Shown: positions 8,775 through 16,486, numbered from the stretch's first letter. The stretch is 64,000 bases of DNA from Desulfovibrio sp. JC010 (GCF_010470675.1 NZ_VOIQ01000018.1:1-64000); one strand, 5' to 3'. The notes: generated by a model from the letters alone, not told the origin. Made by a program: numbers and translations.

Positions 8775-9363
8775 TTATCTCTTATTTTTGCTTTTCATTT
8801 GACTAAAATAATCACCATTCACATTTTGCCTCTGCTCCAGCAGACCTTTCTCAACATCATATTCATAATTGTCTTTAATTGCTTTACCAAGCCCTTCCGC
8901 CATTCCGAAAGACCCAGTGACTAGTCCCCATGCAGCACCGACTGGACCATATTTAGCAGCTCCATCTTTTGCACCATCTATCGCTAGTCTCTTTTGCATT
9001 TTTCATCATTGTATTACACATCCCCCGCTTCTTATCAGTCACATATTCCGCATATTTCATTGCATTCTTCTCATCACCTCGAAAAGTATCAATAGTCTTA
9101 GCTATAGCTTTATTTGTTGCCTTATAACCTCTTTTAGCTGCCTTCCCAGCGGCATCATAAATATCTCCAAGACTATCCCATACACCGTCGCCATCTTTAT
9201 CTTGCTCCGTAGCATTTGGCGTACCCGGCTTGGAAGCTGGCTGCCCATTAGGATCAACAGTATTCGTCAAAGGACTGGACAAAGCATTGGCTTTTTCCAT
9301 ACCCGCACGCCGCTGATTATCCCTCTTATCCGCTGCGGCAGCACGGTCCCTTTTCGCCTGCTC
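8775..9363 (-). pseudogene. Displaced Rhs C-terminal tip, frameshifted, no start signal
   Basis: The frame opens right after an in-frame TAA (9364-9366). It encodes KRDNQRRAGMEKANALSS and on to DPNGQ, identical to the active Rhs protein, then a different tip (DKDGDGVWDSLGDIYDAAGK..). It hits a stop near 8953. The second half lies in another frame (8775-8999: RLAIDGAKDGAAKYGPVG.., ending SQMKSKNKR). Removing one base from the T5 tract at 8999-9003 joins the two into one frame. There is no Shine-Dalgarno before the internal ATG. I read it as a silent spare tip, probably inactivated. The tip has a Gly-rich hydrophobic part (YGPVGAAWGLVTGSFG). Confidence 0.7.
9248..9327. repeat. 80-bp direct repeat, displaced copy
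   Basis: This stretch is identical, base for base, to 10224-10303. In both places it encodes the same junction peptide just before the variable tip. The sequences diverge at once on either side. It can act as the upstream homology arm for swapping the displaced cassette into the rhs gene. Confidence 0.9.
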
Positions 9364-9387
9364 TTATAATTCGCATTGATTTGAAAT

Positions 9388-9421
9388 AAAAATTTGCCCC
9401 CGGACCGGGGTCCGGGGGCTT
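9388..9421 (-). terminator. Terminator of active Rhs cassette (3' cassette repeat)
   Basis: The hairpin arms are 9396-9404 and 9411-9419, followed by AATTTTTAT on the minus strand. It lies 11 bases beyond the stop of the immunity gene at 9432. The 34 bases match 8422-8455 with two differences. Confidence 0.75.
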
Positions 9422-9431
9422 GCTGATTAAT

Positions 9432-9734
9432 TTATGGGAGTTGGTTTATCGTTTTGCAGTTGTAGCACTTGTATCCTTCTTCTTTGAAAAGATAATAACA
9501 CCCTGCAATGGCGAGAAGGATGCTAACCGTAAAATCATCAAAATCAAAAAAAGCTACAACTATTGCTAACCCCAAAGCAGCCAATAAATACATATACGCC
9601 AAAGATCTTTTTGGAGTTGCCAAATATTTATGTCCGCAGTTTGAACAAATAATTTCTTTATTTGTACGAACAGTATAAAAAAGCAAGATCGCAGTATAGC
9701 AAATAAGAGCAATTGTTATGATTGCAAATTCCAT
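9432..9734 (-). CDS. Putative immunity protein of active Rhs tip (membrane, two CxxC)
   Basis: No named family is recognised. The 100-residue product has an N-terminal membrane helix (residues 3-22), the knuckle CSNC at 30-33 (CSNCGHKY, zinc-ribbon-like), two close hydrophobic helices (about 47-63 and 68-83) and a second knuckle CYNC at 90-93. Its ATG overlaps the stop codon of rhs (TAATG), so it is translationally coupled to the toxin, the normal place for an immunity gene. The facing CxxC pairs could bind one zinc on the cytoplasmic side. A membrane-inserted antidote would fit a membrane-acting tip; this is inference. Confidence 0.65.
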   Translation of the reverse strand: MEFAIITIALICYTAILLFYTVRTNKEIICSNCGHKYLATPKRSLAYMYLLAALGLAIVVAFFDFDDFTVSILLAIAGCYYLFKEEGYKCYNCKTINQLP

Positions 9735-11707
9735 TATGTAAAATCCCTTTTGTGTGTATTGGGTTTGGCTGTTCCAAGAATTCCGAAGGCATCTTCCATT
9801 TCTTTTCTGTCTACACCAAATTTGTCAGAGAGAGCCTTAAATCCTACTTTCTTGAGTCCGCCCCATGCAGAACCATAAAAACCACCAGCTATAGCTCCTG
9901 CGAGCACACCCGGAGGGCCAAAAACACTTCCCGCGTAAGCACCTAACCCAATTGCTCCTCCAACTCCCCCGATTAACGCCCCTTCACCTAAATCCGTAAG
10001 ACCAAAGTCATCTTTATCCTTCTTACCTTTATTGGCACGAGCATCCCCACGCAACCGAGCTTCCCGAAGCTCTGAACCAGCACGAGCTATATTATCCTTC
10101 CTCGCCTTTTCATCAGCACGTTGCTTTTTAGCCACCTCTTTATAGGTTTTCTCCATCTCCCGAGCATGTTGTGCGCTAGTTTTAGCCGGATCATTTTGAG
10201 TTGTATTCGGCTTAGCTTGCCCGTTAGGATCAACAGTATTCGTCAAAGGACTGGACAAAGCATTGGCTTTTTCCATACCCGCACGCCGCTGATTATCCCT
10301 CTTCGCCGCAGCAGCAAGAGCCTTATTATCTTTTGCAAGCTGCTGAGCATCAAACTTAGCCTGCTTATCCGCTAATTCGGCAGCACTTTGCGCCACTGCC
10401 TTACCTTTTTGAGCACCGGATTGATTTAGGGCAGTTAAAGCTGTTGCGTTCCCTTGGGTGTAATTCGTATTATTGGCCGCGTTTTGGCCACCGTTTGTAA
10501 TATTTCGATTCTGCCCTTCACCGCCGAAGCCGCCGCTCCCAAAAGAAGCACTACCCCTTGCCCCTGCATGCGCTGAACCTGACACACCTAAGCCTAATGA
10601 GTCCCCTCCAAGACTTCCACCAAAGGAAGCACTACCGTGTGCTCCCGCATGTCCCGACCCCGAAACATCAAACAACCCCACCCGATCAATAAAATTAACC
10701 GGATCATCAGCACAATACCCGTATACATCCACGTCCCCGCCAGCAAGCCCCAGCGGATCGGGCTGGATGAACCTGCCGATGGTTGGGTTGTATTCGCGAT
10801 AGCCGAAATGGACCAGCCTGGTATCCTTGTCGTACAGCCCGGCAGCGAATCCAAGGGGGATTTCCATCTGCTTATTGGTATCGACAATCACATTTCCGAA
10901 CGAATCACGGATAATACGCTTTACCTCATTTCCCTCACCGTTTGCAACCATATAAATAGTCCCCACCTGATCAGCAGCAAAATAATACACGTTTTCTTTG
11001 AATCGCATGGCAATGGGATCGCCGTCTTCATCGTAAGCAAACTCCCGGCTATTGCCGAAACGGTCTACCACAGCGGACAGGGTGGTGAAATCATGCCAGT
11101 GGTATGTTTCCACTTTATGGCTGTTGATTGATTTGGAGATACGCTTGCCTTCGGAATCAATTTCGTAGCTGATACGGGTGCCGTCCGACAGCTTAACCAG
11201 CTGTAATTGCCCGGAATCATCATAGCTGTAACGGGTTGTTTCCGGTCCATGCTGCTTCAGAATCAGACGGCCCTGCCCGTCATAGGAATATTTCACATTC
11301 CCGGCCTTTTCCAGCCGCAAGCCCGGACCGTAACGAAAAGAACGTTGCGGAATCCGTGAGGTCACGCCGAAATAGCGTTCCCCGGATTTTCCGTACAAAT
11401 ACTCCTCGATCAGGTCTTCGTTGCTCCAGACCTTATGCAGCCTGCCCCCGGCGTCATATTCGTAGCGCAACCTCTGGGTAAAATTATCAAATGCCACCAG
11501 CCGCCCGGCAATGCGTCCGTTTTCATCGCGCATGGTTGCCAGCATGGAAAAAGGTTCCGATGTTCCCGGCACGATAAATGGAGTTACCCGCACCGCATCT
11601 TCGGGATTGTACTCCACATTGTCGCGCTCAAATTCATCAAACAAATCTACGCCTGTCCCGCTCTGGGGTACACGGGGATTGCCTTCCCCCTTAAAATCGT
11701 AAGACAT
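9734..11707 (-). CDS. Rhs/YD-repeat polymorphic toxin with C-terminal tip
   Basis: The protein is a short Rhs protein of 657 residues. GGAGG stands 6 bases before the ATG at 11707. About eight YD-type repeats (for example RLRYEYDAGGRL, YSYDGQGRL, RYSYDDSGQL) lead to the Rhs core at residues about 285-345 (FGYREYNPTIGRFIQPDPLGL). A twofold Gly/Ser/His repeat follows (HAGAHGSASFGG, HAGARGSASFG), then the 80-bp-repeat junction (to residue about 494), and the variable tip. The tip carries a basic helix and a Gly-rich hydrophobic segment (ALIGGVGGAIGLGAYAG and FGPPGVLAGAIAGGFYG). No signal peptide or PAAR domain is present, so delivery needs other parts outside the window. Confidence 0.88.
   Translation of the reverse strand: MSYDFKGEGNPRVPQSGTGVDLFDEFERDNVEYNPEDAVRVTPFIVPGTSEPFSMLATMRDENGRIAGRLVAFDNFTQRLRYEYDAGGRLHKVWSNEDLIEEYLYGKSGERYFGVTSRIPQRSFRYGPGLRLEKAGNVKYSYDGQGRLILKQHGPETTRYSYDDSGQLQLVKLSDGTRISYEIDSEGKRISKSINSHKVETYHWHDFTTLSAVVDRFGNSREFAYDEDGDPIAMRFKENVYYFAADQVGTIYMVANGEGNEVKRIIRDSFGNVIVDTNKQMEIPLGFAAGLYDKDTRLVHFGYREYNPTIGRFIQPDPLGLAGGDVDVYGYCADDPVNFIDRVGLFDVSGSGHAGAHGSASFGGSLGGDSLGLGVSGSAHAGARGSASFGSGGFGGEGQNRNITNGGQNAANNTNYTQGNATALTALNQSGAQKGKAVAQSAAELADKQAKFDAQQLAKDNKALAAAAKRDNQRRAGMEKANALSSPLTNTVDPNGQAKPNTTQNDPAKTSAQHAREMEKTYKEVAKKQRADEKARKDNIARAGSELREARLRGDARANKGKKDKDDFGLTDLGEGALIGGVGGAIGLGAYAGSVFGPPGVLAGAIAGGFYGSAWGGLKKVGFKALSDKFGVDRKEMEDAFGILGTAKPNTHKRDFT
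10224..10303. repeat. 80-bp direct repeat, copy within active rhs
   Basis: Identical to 9248-9327. It encodes the junction peptide ending in TNTVDPNGQ, after which the active tip begins. The exactness of the copy, against complete divergence of the flanking tips, suggests recent duplication or gene conversion. Confidence 0.9.
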
Positions 11708-11802
11708 AAAAGGCCTCCAAGATTAGAAATTTCAGGAGCTGCCATGAATCCCTGTGATCCACAGCTATATTCTCCCGGATATTTCTAATTTAGCGGACAA
11801 CC

Positions 11803-11830
11803 CGGACCTGAATCAGGCGGTTCAGGTCCG
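11803..11830. repeat. Perfect 10-bp hairpin upstream of rhs
   Basis: Arms 11803-11812 and 11821-11830 are exact reverse complements with an 8-base loop. It stands between rhs and the terminator of the gpmI run. A second inverted repeat (11722-11730 with 11781-11789) brackets the rhs leader. Role unknown; possibly remnants of an earlier insertion or mRNA structure. Confidence 0.5.
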
Positions 11831-11834
11831 CCCA

Positions 11835-11870
11835 AAAAAAAGAGCCTCCCGCACACGCGGAAGACTCTTT
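11835..11870 (-). terminator. Terminator of the rsfS-gpmI run
   Basis: Stem 11839-11852 with 11857-11870 pairs at 12 of 14 positions. On the minus strand it is followed by a run of eight T's. It lies about 25 bases beyond the stop of the zinc-ribbon gene. Confidence 0.8.
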
Positions 11871-11895
11871 CTCTCAATATATATTTTACTTCAAC

Positions 11896-12135
11896 CTAGA
11901 AAAAATCAGGATCAACAGCAGCCTTGCCGTTCTCAAGCATGACCTTGTAAAATCTGACCACTTTTTCATCAACCGGAACTATCGGGAAATTTTTCCGGCA
12001 GGCATCGCAGGTAGCCATGGCTGGCTGTGTGGGTGCGATGTAGGGCACTTCCCGGCCGCAGAACGGGCAGGGAAACATGAAAATTATCTCCATTCCGCTG
12101 GGCTTTACCGGAGACAAAGGTCTTGATCCAGACAT
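11896..12135 (-). CDS. Small zinc-ribbon protein
   Basis: The 79-residue product has one zinc-ribbon made of CPFC (in MFPCPFCGREVPY) and CDAC (ATCDACRKNFPIVPVDE). This is followed by a short helix. The start at 12135 comes 3 bases after the gpmI stop; a later Met (MEIIFMFPCPF) is also possible. Tight packing behind gpmI and the shared terminator show it is the last gene of that transcript. No enzyme motif is seen; a nucleic-acid or metal-binding role is a guess. Confidence 0.65.
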   Translation of the reverse strand: MSGSRPLSPVKPSGMEIIFMFPCPFCGREVPYIAPTQPAMATCDACRKNFPIVPVDEKVVRFYKVMLENGKAAVDPDFF

Positions 12136-12138
12136 TAA

Positions 12139-13671
12139 TTATCCTTTTAAGAGGTCTTTTCCGGTCATTTCTTCAGGAACGGAAATACCCATGTGATTCA
12201 AAATTGTGGGTGCGATGTCGCAAAGTGCGCCTTCTACAGGTGCCTTGCCCTCGAATGCGTCGCCGATGAAGACCAGCGGTACGTTGTTCAGGCTGTGCGC
12301 GGTTTGCGGGCCGCCGTTACCGTCAATCATTTCCTCGGCGTTGCCGTGGTCGGCAGTGAGGAAAATGGATCCGCCCTGCGCTTTCACCGCTTCTACGATT
12401 TTGCCGACACATTCGTCAACAGTTTCGCAGGCTTTGATTGCAGCCGGGATAATGCCTGAATGGCCGACCATGTCAAGGTTGGCGAGGTTGCAGATGCACA
12501 GCGGGTAATCGGGCAGGGCATCGATCAGCTTGTCGGTTACTTCCTCGGCACTCATCTGCGGTTTAAGATCGTAGGTGGCCACATCACGCGGAGAAGGAAC
12601 AAGAATGCGGTCTTCGCCCTCGAAAGGCTCTTCGCGTCCGCCGTTCATGAAATAGGTTACGTGGGCGTACTTCTCGGTCTCGGCAATACGCAGCTGCTTC
12701 AGCCCCTTATCCGCCACAACTTCCCCGATGGGATTGCTGATGTTCAGCGGAGGAAAAGCATTGGGAAAATCAAAATCAGACTCGTACTGGGTCATGGTTA
12801 CGAAACCGCTCAATTCAGGAGTCTTCGAACGATCAAATTCGCTGAAATCCTTCACCGCAAGCACGCGGCAGATCTGGCGTGCACGGTCAGCACGGAAATT
12901 GAAGAAAAAGACACCGTCACCGTCTTTCAGGGTTCCGTCTACACCGGAAACAAGACGCGGCTTGATGAATTCGTCAGTTTCGCCAGCAGCGTAGGCATCT
13001 TCAACACCCTTGACCGGATTAGAGACTTCCTGACCTTCACCGAGAACCAGTGCTTTGTAGGAAAGCTCGTTGCGCTCGTAGTGCTTATCACGGTCCATGG
13101 AGTAATAACGACCGGAAATGGAAGCCACTTTACCGGCTCCGATTTCAGCCATCTTGTCCACCAACTGCTGCATGTAGCCCTTACCGCTGGTGGGAGAGGT
13201 ATCACGGCCGTCCATAAAAGCATGAACAAGAATTTCCTTGATCCCGGCATCCCTGGCAACTTCAATCAGCGCGTAAAGATGATTGATGTGCGAGTGTACG
13301 CCGCCGTCGGAAAGAAGGCCCATGTAGTGCAGACGCCCGTCCGCAGCTTTGACATCTTCCATGAGCTTGCTGATGGCTGCGTTGGAAGCCAGTTCGTGCT
13401 TCTCAATGGAAATATCAATGCGGGTCATGTCCTGATAAACAACACGTCCGGCACCGATGTTGGTATGACCGACTTCGGAGTTACCCATGAATCCGTCAGG
13501 CAGCCCCACTGCGCGGCCTGCGCATTTGAGCTGGGTCTGCGGACAGCTTTCAAGCAGCCCGTCCAGAACGGGAGTGTTGGCAAGTGATACTGCGTTGCCT
13601 TTACCTTCAGGGGCAATTCCCCAACCGTCCAGAATAAGCAGGACGGAAGGAGCACCGGTTTGCTGAGACAT
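12139..13671 (-). CDS. gpmI: 2,3-bisphosphoglycerate-independent phosphoglycerate mutase
   Basis: GpmI interconverts 3- and 2-phosphoglycerate in glycolysis/gluconeogenesis using two Mn ions. The 510-residue product is of standard length. It has LLILDGWG near the start, the catalytic Ser in GFMGNSEVGHTNIG, DGRDTSP, the Arg-rich NFRADRARQ, and the metal ligands in LANLDMVGHSG and TADHGNAE. It lies 21 bases downstream of rsfS in the same direction. No second phosphoglycerate mutase is in the window. Confidence 0.97.
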   Translation of the reverse strand: MSQQTGAPSVLLILDGWGIAPEGKGNAVSLANTPVLDGLLESCPQTQLKCAGRAVGLPDGFMGNSEVGHTNIGAGRVVYQDMTRIDISIEKHELASNAAISKLMEDVKAADGRLHYMGLLSDGGVHSHINHLYALIEVARDAGIKEILVHAFMDGRDTSPTSGKGYMQQLVDKMAEIGAGKVASISGRYYSMDRDKHYERNELSYKALVLGEGQEVSNPVKGVEDAYAAGETDEFIKPRLVSGVDGTLKDGDGVFFFNFRADRARQICRVLAVKDFSEFDRSKTPELSGFVTMTQYESDFDFPNAFPPLNISNPIGEVVADKGLKQLRIAETEKYAHVTYFMNGGREEPFEGEDRILVPSPRDVATYDLKPQMSAEEVTDKLIDALPDYPLCICNLANLDMVGHSGIIPAAIKACETVDECVGKIVEAVKAQGGSIFLTADHGNAEEMIDGNGGPQTAHSLNNVPLVFIGDAFEGKAPVEGALCDIAPTILNHMGISVPEEMTGKDLLKG

Positions 13672-13692
13672 GTTTCTATTCCTTGCGCAGGC

Positions 13693-14079
13693 TTAGTCCT
13701 GCGGCTTTAGTTTTAAATCCATTCTGGTACCTTCGGACCAGAGACCTTCCACGTTATAAAATCCGCGGTTTTCTTCCTGGAAAATGTGTACGATAATATC
13801 GTTCAGATCGAGCAGGATCCAGTCTCCGGTCTTGTAGCCTTCCATACCGAGATATTCGATATTATCCTTGGAAAGCTGCTCCAGTACGAAATCAGCCAGA
13901 GCCTGTGCATGGCGCACACCCTTTGCACCGGCAACCATCACAACTTCGGCGATGGGGCAGATTCCCTGTACGTCTACAGCGGAAACCTCGCTGGCCTGTT
14001 TTTCGTCCAACCACTGCGCAACAAGCTGCACTTTATCCTTAGTATCGATCTGTTTAAATTTCTTTTCTTTAGTTTTCAT
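13693..14079 (-). CDS. rsfS: Ribosomal silencing factor RsfS
   Basis: RsfS (Iojap family) binds ribosomal protein L14 and blocks subunit joining when nutrients are scarce. The 128-residue product has the family core from KDKVQLVAQWLDEKQASEVSAVDV through to GDWILLDLNDIIVHIFQEENRGFYNVEGLW, which is highly conserved. The Lys-rich N-terminus precedes it. It leads the run rsfS-gpmI-zinc ribbon. Confidence 0.95.
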   Translation of the reverse strand: MKTKEKKFKQIDTKDKVQLVAQWLDEKQASEVSAVDVQGICPIAEVVMVAGAKGVRHAQALADFVLEQLSKDNIEYLGMEGYKTGDWILLDLNDIIVHIFQEENRGFYNVEGLWSEGTRMDLKLKPQD

Positions 14080-14353
14080 TCTTTTGGTTGAATTCGGACC
14101 GCAAACAGCGAGAATAAAGGGTTTAACACCCCTGCGTGCCGGAGGTCCGATACTCCCGGTCAGACGCAGTTCTCACATTTCGTCCAAAGTACAATATGAT
14201 TATATAGAGAATTTACGTCCGCTACGCAATCAAACTATAGCGGACTTTTAAAATATTTTCAATTGTGAAAATAATTTTCGAAAACGAAAAAAGAACCCCG
14301 AAAATTCAATGAATTATTGACGGTGGGTGATTACTTATGCGATAGAAATCTTT
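14080..14353. other. Divergent intergenic region between rsfS and the paaK leader
   Basis: No gene is seen. It holds a hairpin (14217-14224 with 14238-14245) followed by TTTTA, and an AT-rich stretch from 14246. A possible sigma-70 promoter for the leader is TTGACG (14317-14322) with GATAGA (14341-14346) at an 18-base spacing. That would leave the leader peptide almost leaderless, so the true promoter may lie further upstream. Confidence 0.4.
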
Positions 14354-14413
14354 ATGCATAGCCACGACCTATTTTCCTTTTTCTTTTTTTTCTTTTTTAG
14401 GACTGAAATATAG
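14354..14413 (+). CDS. Phe-rich attenuator leader peptide
   Basis: This 19-codon frame reads MHSHDLFSFFFFFFFRTEI and stops at TAG 14411-14413. Eight of the 19 residues are Phe (TTT/TTC at 14372-14398), seven of them in a row. It is the counterpart in design of the enteric pheA and pheST leader peptides. No clear Shine-Dalgarno precedes the ATG; a GTG at 14327 is in frame and could be an alternative start. The Phe run lies between RNA segments 1 and 2 of the attenuator, where a stalled ribosome would decide the fold. Confidence 0.8.
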   Translation: MHSHDLFSFFFFFFFRTEI

Positions 14414-14488
14414 TCATCCCGTGGTTATGGGCAAACACACTGATCGAGAGTTTACCGGGCCACGGGCGAATAACCCGTGGCTTTTTTT
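14361..14488 (+). promoter_or_regulatory. Phenylalanine transcription attenuator ahead of paaK
   Basis: Four segments can pair in the classical pattern. Segment 1 is GCCACG (14361-14366) inside the leader peptide. Segment 2 is CCCGTGG (14418-14424), just after its stop codon. Segment 3 is CCACGGG (14460-14466). Segment 4 is CCCGTGG (14474-14480). Pair 3:4, extended to 8 bp (14459-14466 with 14474-14481) and followed by seven T's, is the terminator; 2:3 is a 7-bp antiterminator; 1:2 is 6 bp. A ribosome stalled on the Phe codons covers segment 1 and frees 2 to pair with 3; one at the stop codon covers 2 and lets 3:4 form. The terminator lies about 50 bases before paaK. Confidence 0.8.
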
Positions 14489-14539
14489 ATTTTGTAACTT
14501 AAACCCTGTACCGGGATCAGCCATATCAGGAGGCAAGCG

Positions 14540-15847
14540 ATGATCTTCGATGTAGACAAGGAAACAATGCCGAGGGAAGAGCTGGAAGAATTACAGCTCA
14601 GCCGCCTTAAGCAGCTTTGCGAGCGCGTTTACGCCAACGTTCCTTTTTACGCCAACAAGTTTAAGGAAATGGGCATTGAGCCCAAGGATATCAATTCCCT
14701 TTCCGATCTTACAAAACTGCCTTTCACCGAAAAGCAGGACCTGCGTAACCACTACCCCTTCGGCCTGTTTGCTGTTTCCCGTGAGAACATCGTACGTGTC
14801 CACTCTTCTTCCGGTACCACCGGCAAGGCTACCGTTGTCGGCTACACCAAGCGCGACATCAAGAACTGGGCGGACATGATGGCCCGCTCCTTCGCCATTG
14901 CCGGGGCAACCCCTGAAGACAGCATTCACAATGCTTACGGTTACGGCCTGTTCACCGGAGGCCTCGGCGCGCATTACGGTGCGGAAGCCCTCGGCGCGAC
15001 CATCATCCCGGTTTCCGGCGGCGGCACCAGACGCCAGATCATGCTGCTCAAGGATTTCGAAGCGGACGTAATCTGCTGTACCCCCTCCTATGCCCTGTTC
15101 CTGTACGAAACAGGCAAGGAAATGGGCGTTGATTTCAGCAGACTGCCCCTGCGCATCGGTATTTTCGGTGCCGAGCCGTGGACCGAATCCATGCGCCGCG
15201 AAATTGAGAATAAGCTGCACATCAAAGCCCTCGACATCTACGGCCTGTCCGAGATCATGGGCCCCGGTGTAGCCATGGAATGTGCTGAAGAGCAAAACGG
15301 CCTGCACATCATGGAAGACCATTTCCTGCCTGAGATCATCAACCCCGAAACCGGCGAACACGTTGCACCCGGCGAAACCGGCGAGCTGGTCATCACCACC
15401 CTGACCAAGGAAGGCATTCCGCTCATCCGTTACCGCACCCGCGACCTGACCCGGCTCAATTACACCTCCTGCCGCTGCGGCCGCACTTTCGCCCGCATGC
15501 ATCGCGTAATGGGACGCAGTGACGACATGCTCATCATCCGCGGCGTAAACGTCTTCCCGTCCCAGATCGAGTCCATCCTCATCGAAACCGAAGGCATCTC
15601 CCCGCACTACCAGCTGGTAGTTGAACGTGACGGCAACCTCGACATCCTGACCGTTAAAGTCGAAATTTCCGGTGCGTCCTTCTCCGATGAAATTAAAAAT
15701 TTACAGCGTCTCGAAAGAAAGATACAAAAAACTATTAAGGAATTCCTTGGCGTAACCGCACGGGTTCAGCTTGTGGAGCCCAAATCCATTGAGCGTTCCG
15801 TCGGTAAGGCCCAGAGAATAATCGACCTGCGTAATCAGGATCAGTAA
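14540..15847 (+). CDS. paaK: Phenylacetate-CoA ligase (AMP-forming)
   Basis: The enzyme activates arylacetates with ATP and CoA. GGAGG stands 7 bases before the ATG. The 435-residue product has the PaaK family's phosphate-binding loop SSSGTTGK (residues 89-96). Further motifs are YGYGLFTGG, the adenylate motif [18 protein letters not shown], and a C-terminal lid with [17 protein letters not shown]. In anaerobes such ligases often sit with indolepyruvate ferredoxin oxidoreductase; here the partner is the ACT-domain gene downstream. The phenylalanine attenuator upstream suggests expression rises when charged tRNA-Phe is short. That points to salvage of phenylacetate into Phe rather than breakdown. 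Confidence 0.9.
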   Translation: MIFDVDKETMPREELEELQLSRLKQLCERVYANVPFYANKFKEMGIEPKDINSLSDLTKLPFTEKQDLRNHYPFGLFAVSRENIVRVHSSSGTTGKATVVGYTKRDIKNWADMMARSFAIAGATPEDSIHNAYGYGLFTGGLGAHYGAEALGATIIPVSGGGTRRQIMLLKDFEADVICCTPSYALFLYETGKEMGVDFSRLPLRIGIFGAEPWTESMRREIENKLHIKALDIYGLSEIMGPGVAMECAEEQNGLHIMEDHFLPEIINPETGEHVAPGETGELVITTLTKEGIPLIRYRTRDLTRLNYTSCRCGRTFARMHRVMGRSDDMLIIRGVNVFPSQIESILIETEGISPHYQLVVERDGNLDILTVKVEISGASFSDEIKNLQRLERKIQKTIKEFLGVTARVQLVEPKSIERSVGKAQRIIDLRNQDQ

Positions 15848-15967
15848 CGGCTGTTGAAAAACGGCGATCTGCGTCGTTGCTTCAAAAAGTTCAAACCCTC
15901 ACGTACCCGGAGTACGCTTCGGTCTTGAACTTTTTTCGCGCCTAGCATCTCACCATTTTTGAACAGC
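15848..15967. repeat. Dispersed 120-bp palindromic repeat, family A copy 1
   Basis: The ends 15848-15860 and 15955-15967 are inverted repeats with one mismatch. An inner stem pairs AAAAAGTTCAA (15883-15893) with TTGAACTTTTT (15924-15934). A related copy in opposite orientation lies at 23866-23985; shared words include ATCTGC, CGTTGC, CTCACGTA and GCATCT. The inner stem followed by T's may also end paaK transcripts or act as an intercistronic structure before the ACT gene. It resembles a non-coding MITE- or REP-like family. Confidence 0.75.
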
Positions 15968-16006
15968 CTTCAAGAAGATGTTAACCAATAAAAGCGAGGA
16001 AACACC

Positions 16007-16438
16007 ATGAAATGTGACCAGCTATCCATATTCTTAGAGAACCGTGCCGGAAGACTCGCCGAAGTAACCCGTCTGCTCACCGAAAACAAAGTCAACATCC
16101 GCGCCCTTTCTCTGGCCGATACTTCCGATTTCGGTATCCTGAGACTCATTGTGTCCGACTTTGAAACCGCACAGAAAGTGCTCAAAGACGCAGGCTTCAC
16201 CGTGGGTAAAACCTCTGTCGTAGCAGTAGAAGTAGACGACCAGCCCGGCGGACTGCACAACCTGCTCGAAATGCTGCGCGGGTCCGGTATCAATGTGGAA
16301 TATATGTACGCCTTCGTACACCAGTCCGGTGCCAATGCCGTGATCATTTTCCGCTTCGACCGCACCGATCAGGCAATTGAACTGCTCACTGAAAAGAAAA
16401 TCAAAATGCTTCCCAGCGACGAACTTTGTAAGCTTTAA
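16007..16438 (+). CDS. Tandem ACT-domain amino-acid-binding protein
   Basis: The 143-residue product consists of two ACT domains and nothing else: residues about 3-70 ([20 protein letters not shown].., a canonical ligand-binding first strand and helix) and 72-140 ([34 protein letters not shown]). Stand-alone ACT pairs of this type sense amino acids. The gene is the usual partner of paaK in anaerobes. With a Phe attenuator controlling the pair, an aromatic amino acid is the likely ligand (inference). A terminator follows at 16551-16580. Confidence 0.88.
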   Translation: MKCDQLSIFLENRAGRLAEVTRLLTENKVNIRALSLADTSDFGILRLIVSDFETAQKVLKDAGFTVGKTSVVAVEVDDQPGGLHNLLEMLRGSGINVEYMYAFVHQSGANAVIIFRFDRTDQAIELLTEKKIKMLPSDELCKL

Positions 16439-16450
16439 TGCCTCCGGCGG

Positions 16451-16486
16451 CTGGGGAAGGAAACTTTGCAAAGTTTCCTTCCCCAG
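16451..16486. repeat. 36-bp perfect palindrome (family B variant)
   Basis: The 18-bp arms 16451-16468 and 16469-16486 are exact reverse complements with no loop. It is flanked by GCCTCCGGCGGC on the left and AAACCTTTTATTAAGCTTCGC-type sequence on the right, both of which recur in the family B repeats at 16609 and 37284. Confidence 0.75.

Noticed and set aside
9248-10303. The 80-bp repeats as ends of an insertion sequence
   Set aside because: They are direct, lie inside coding sequence in the same frame, and no transposase lies between them. They fit recombination arms of Rhs tips.
14327-14413. Longer leader peptide from GTG 14327
   Set aside because: In frame and open, but no ribosome-binding site was seen. 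ATG 14354 is the simpler start; both give the same Phe run.
14361-14488. A small-molecule riboswitch (ZTP, cyclic-di-GMP or THF type) ahead of paaK
   Set aside because: The GGGCAAAC and CCGGGC words recall such motifs, but the conserved cores do not line up. The Phe-run leader peptide with four pairing segments explains the region fully.
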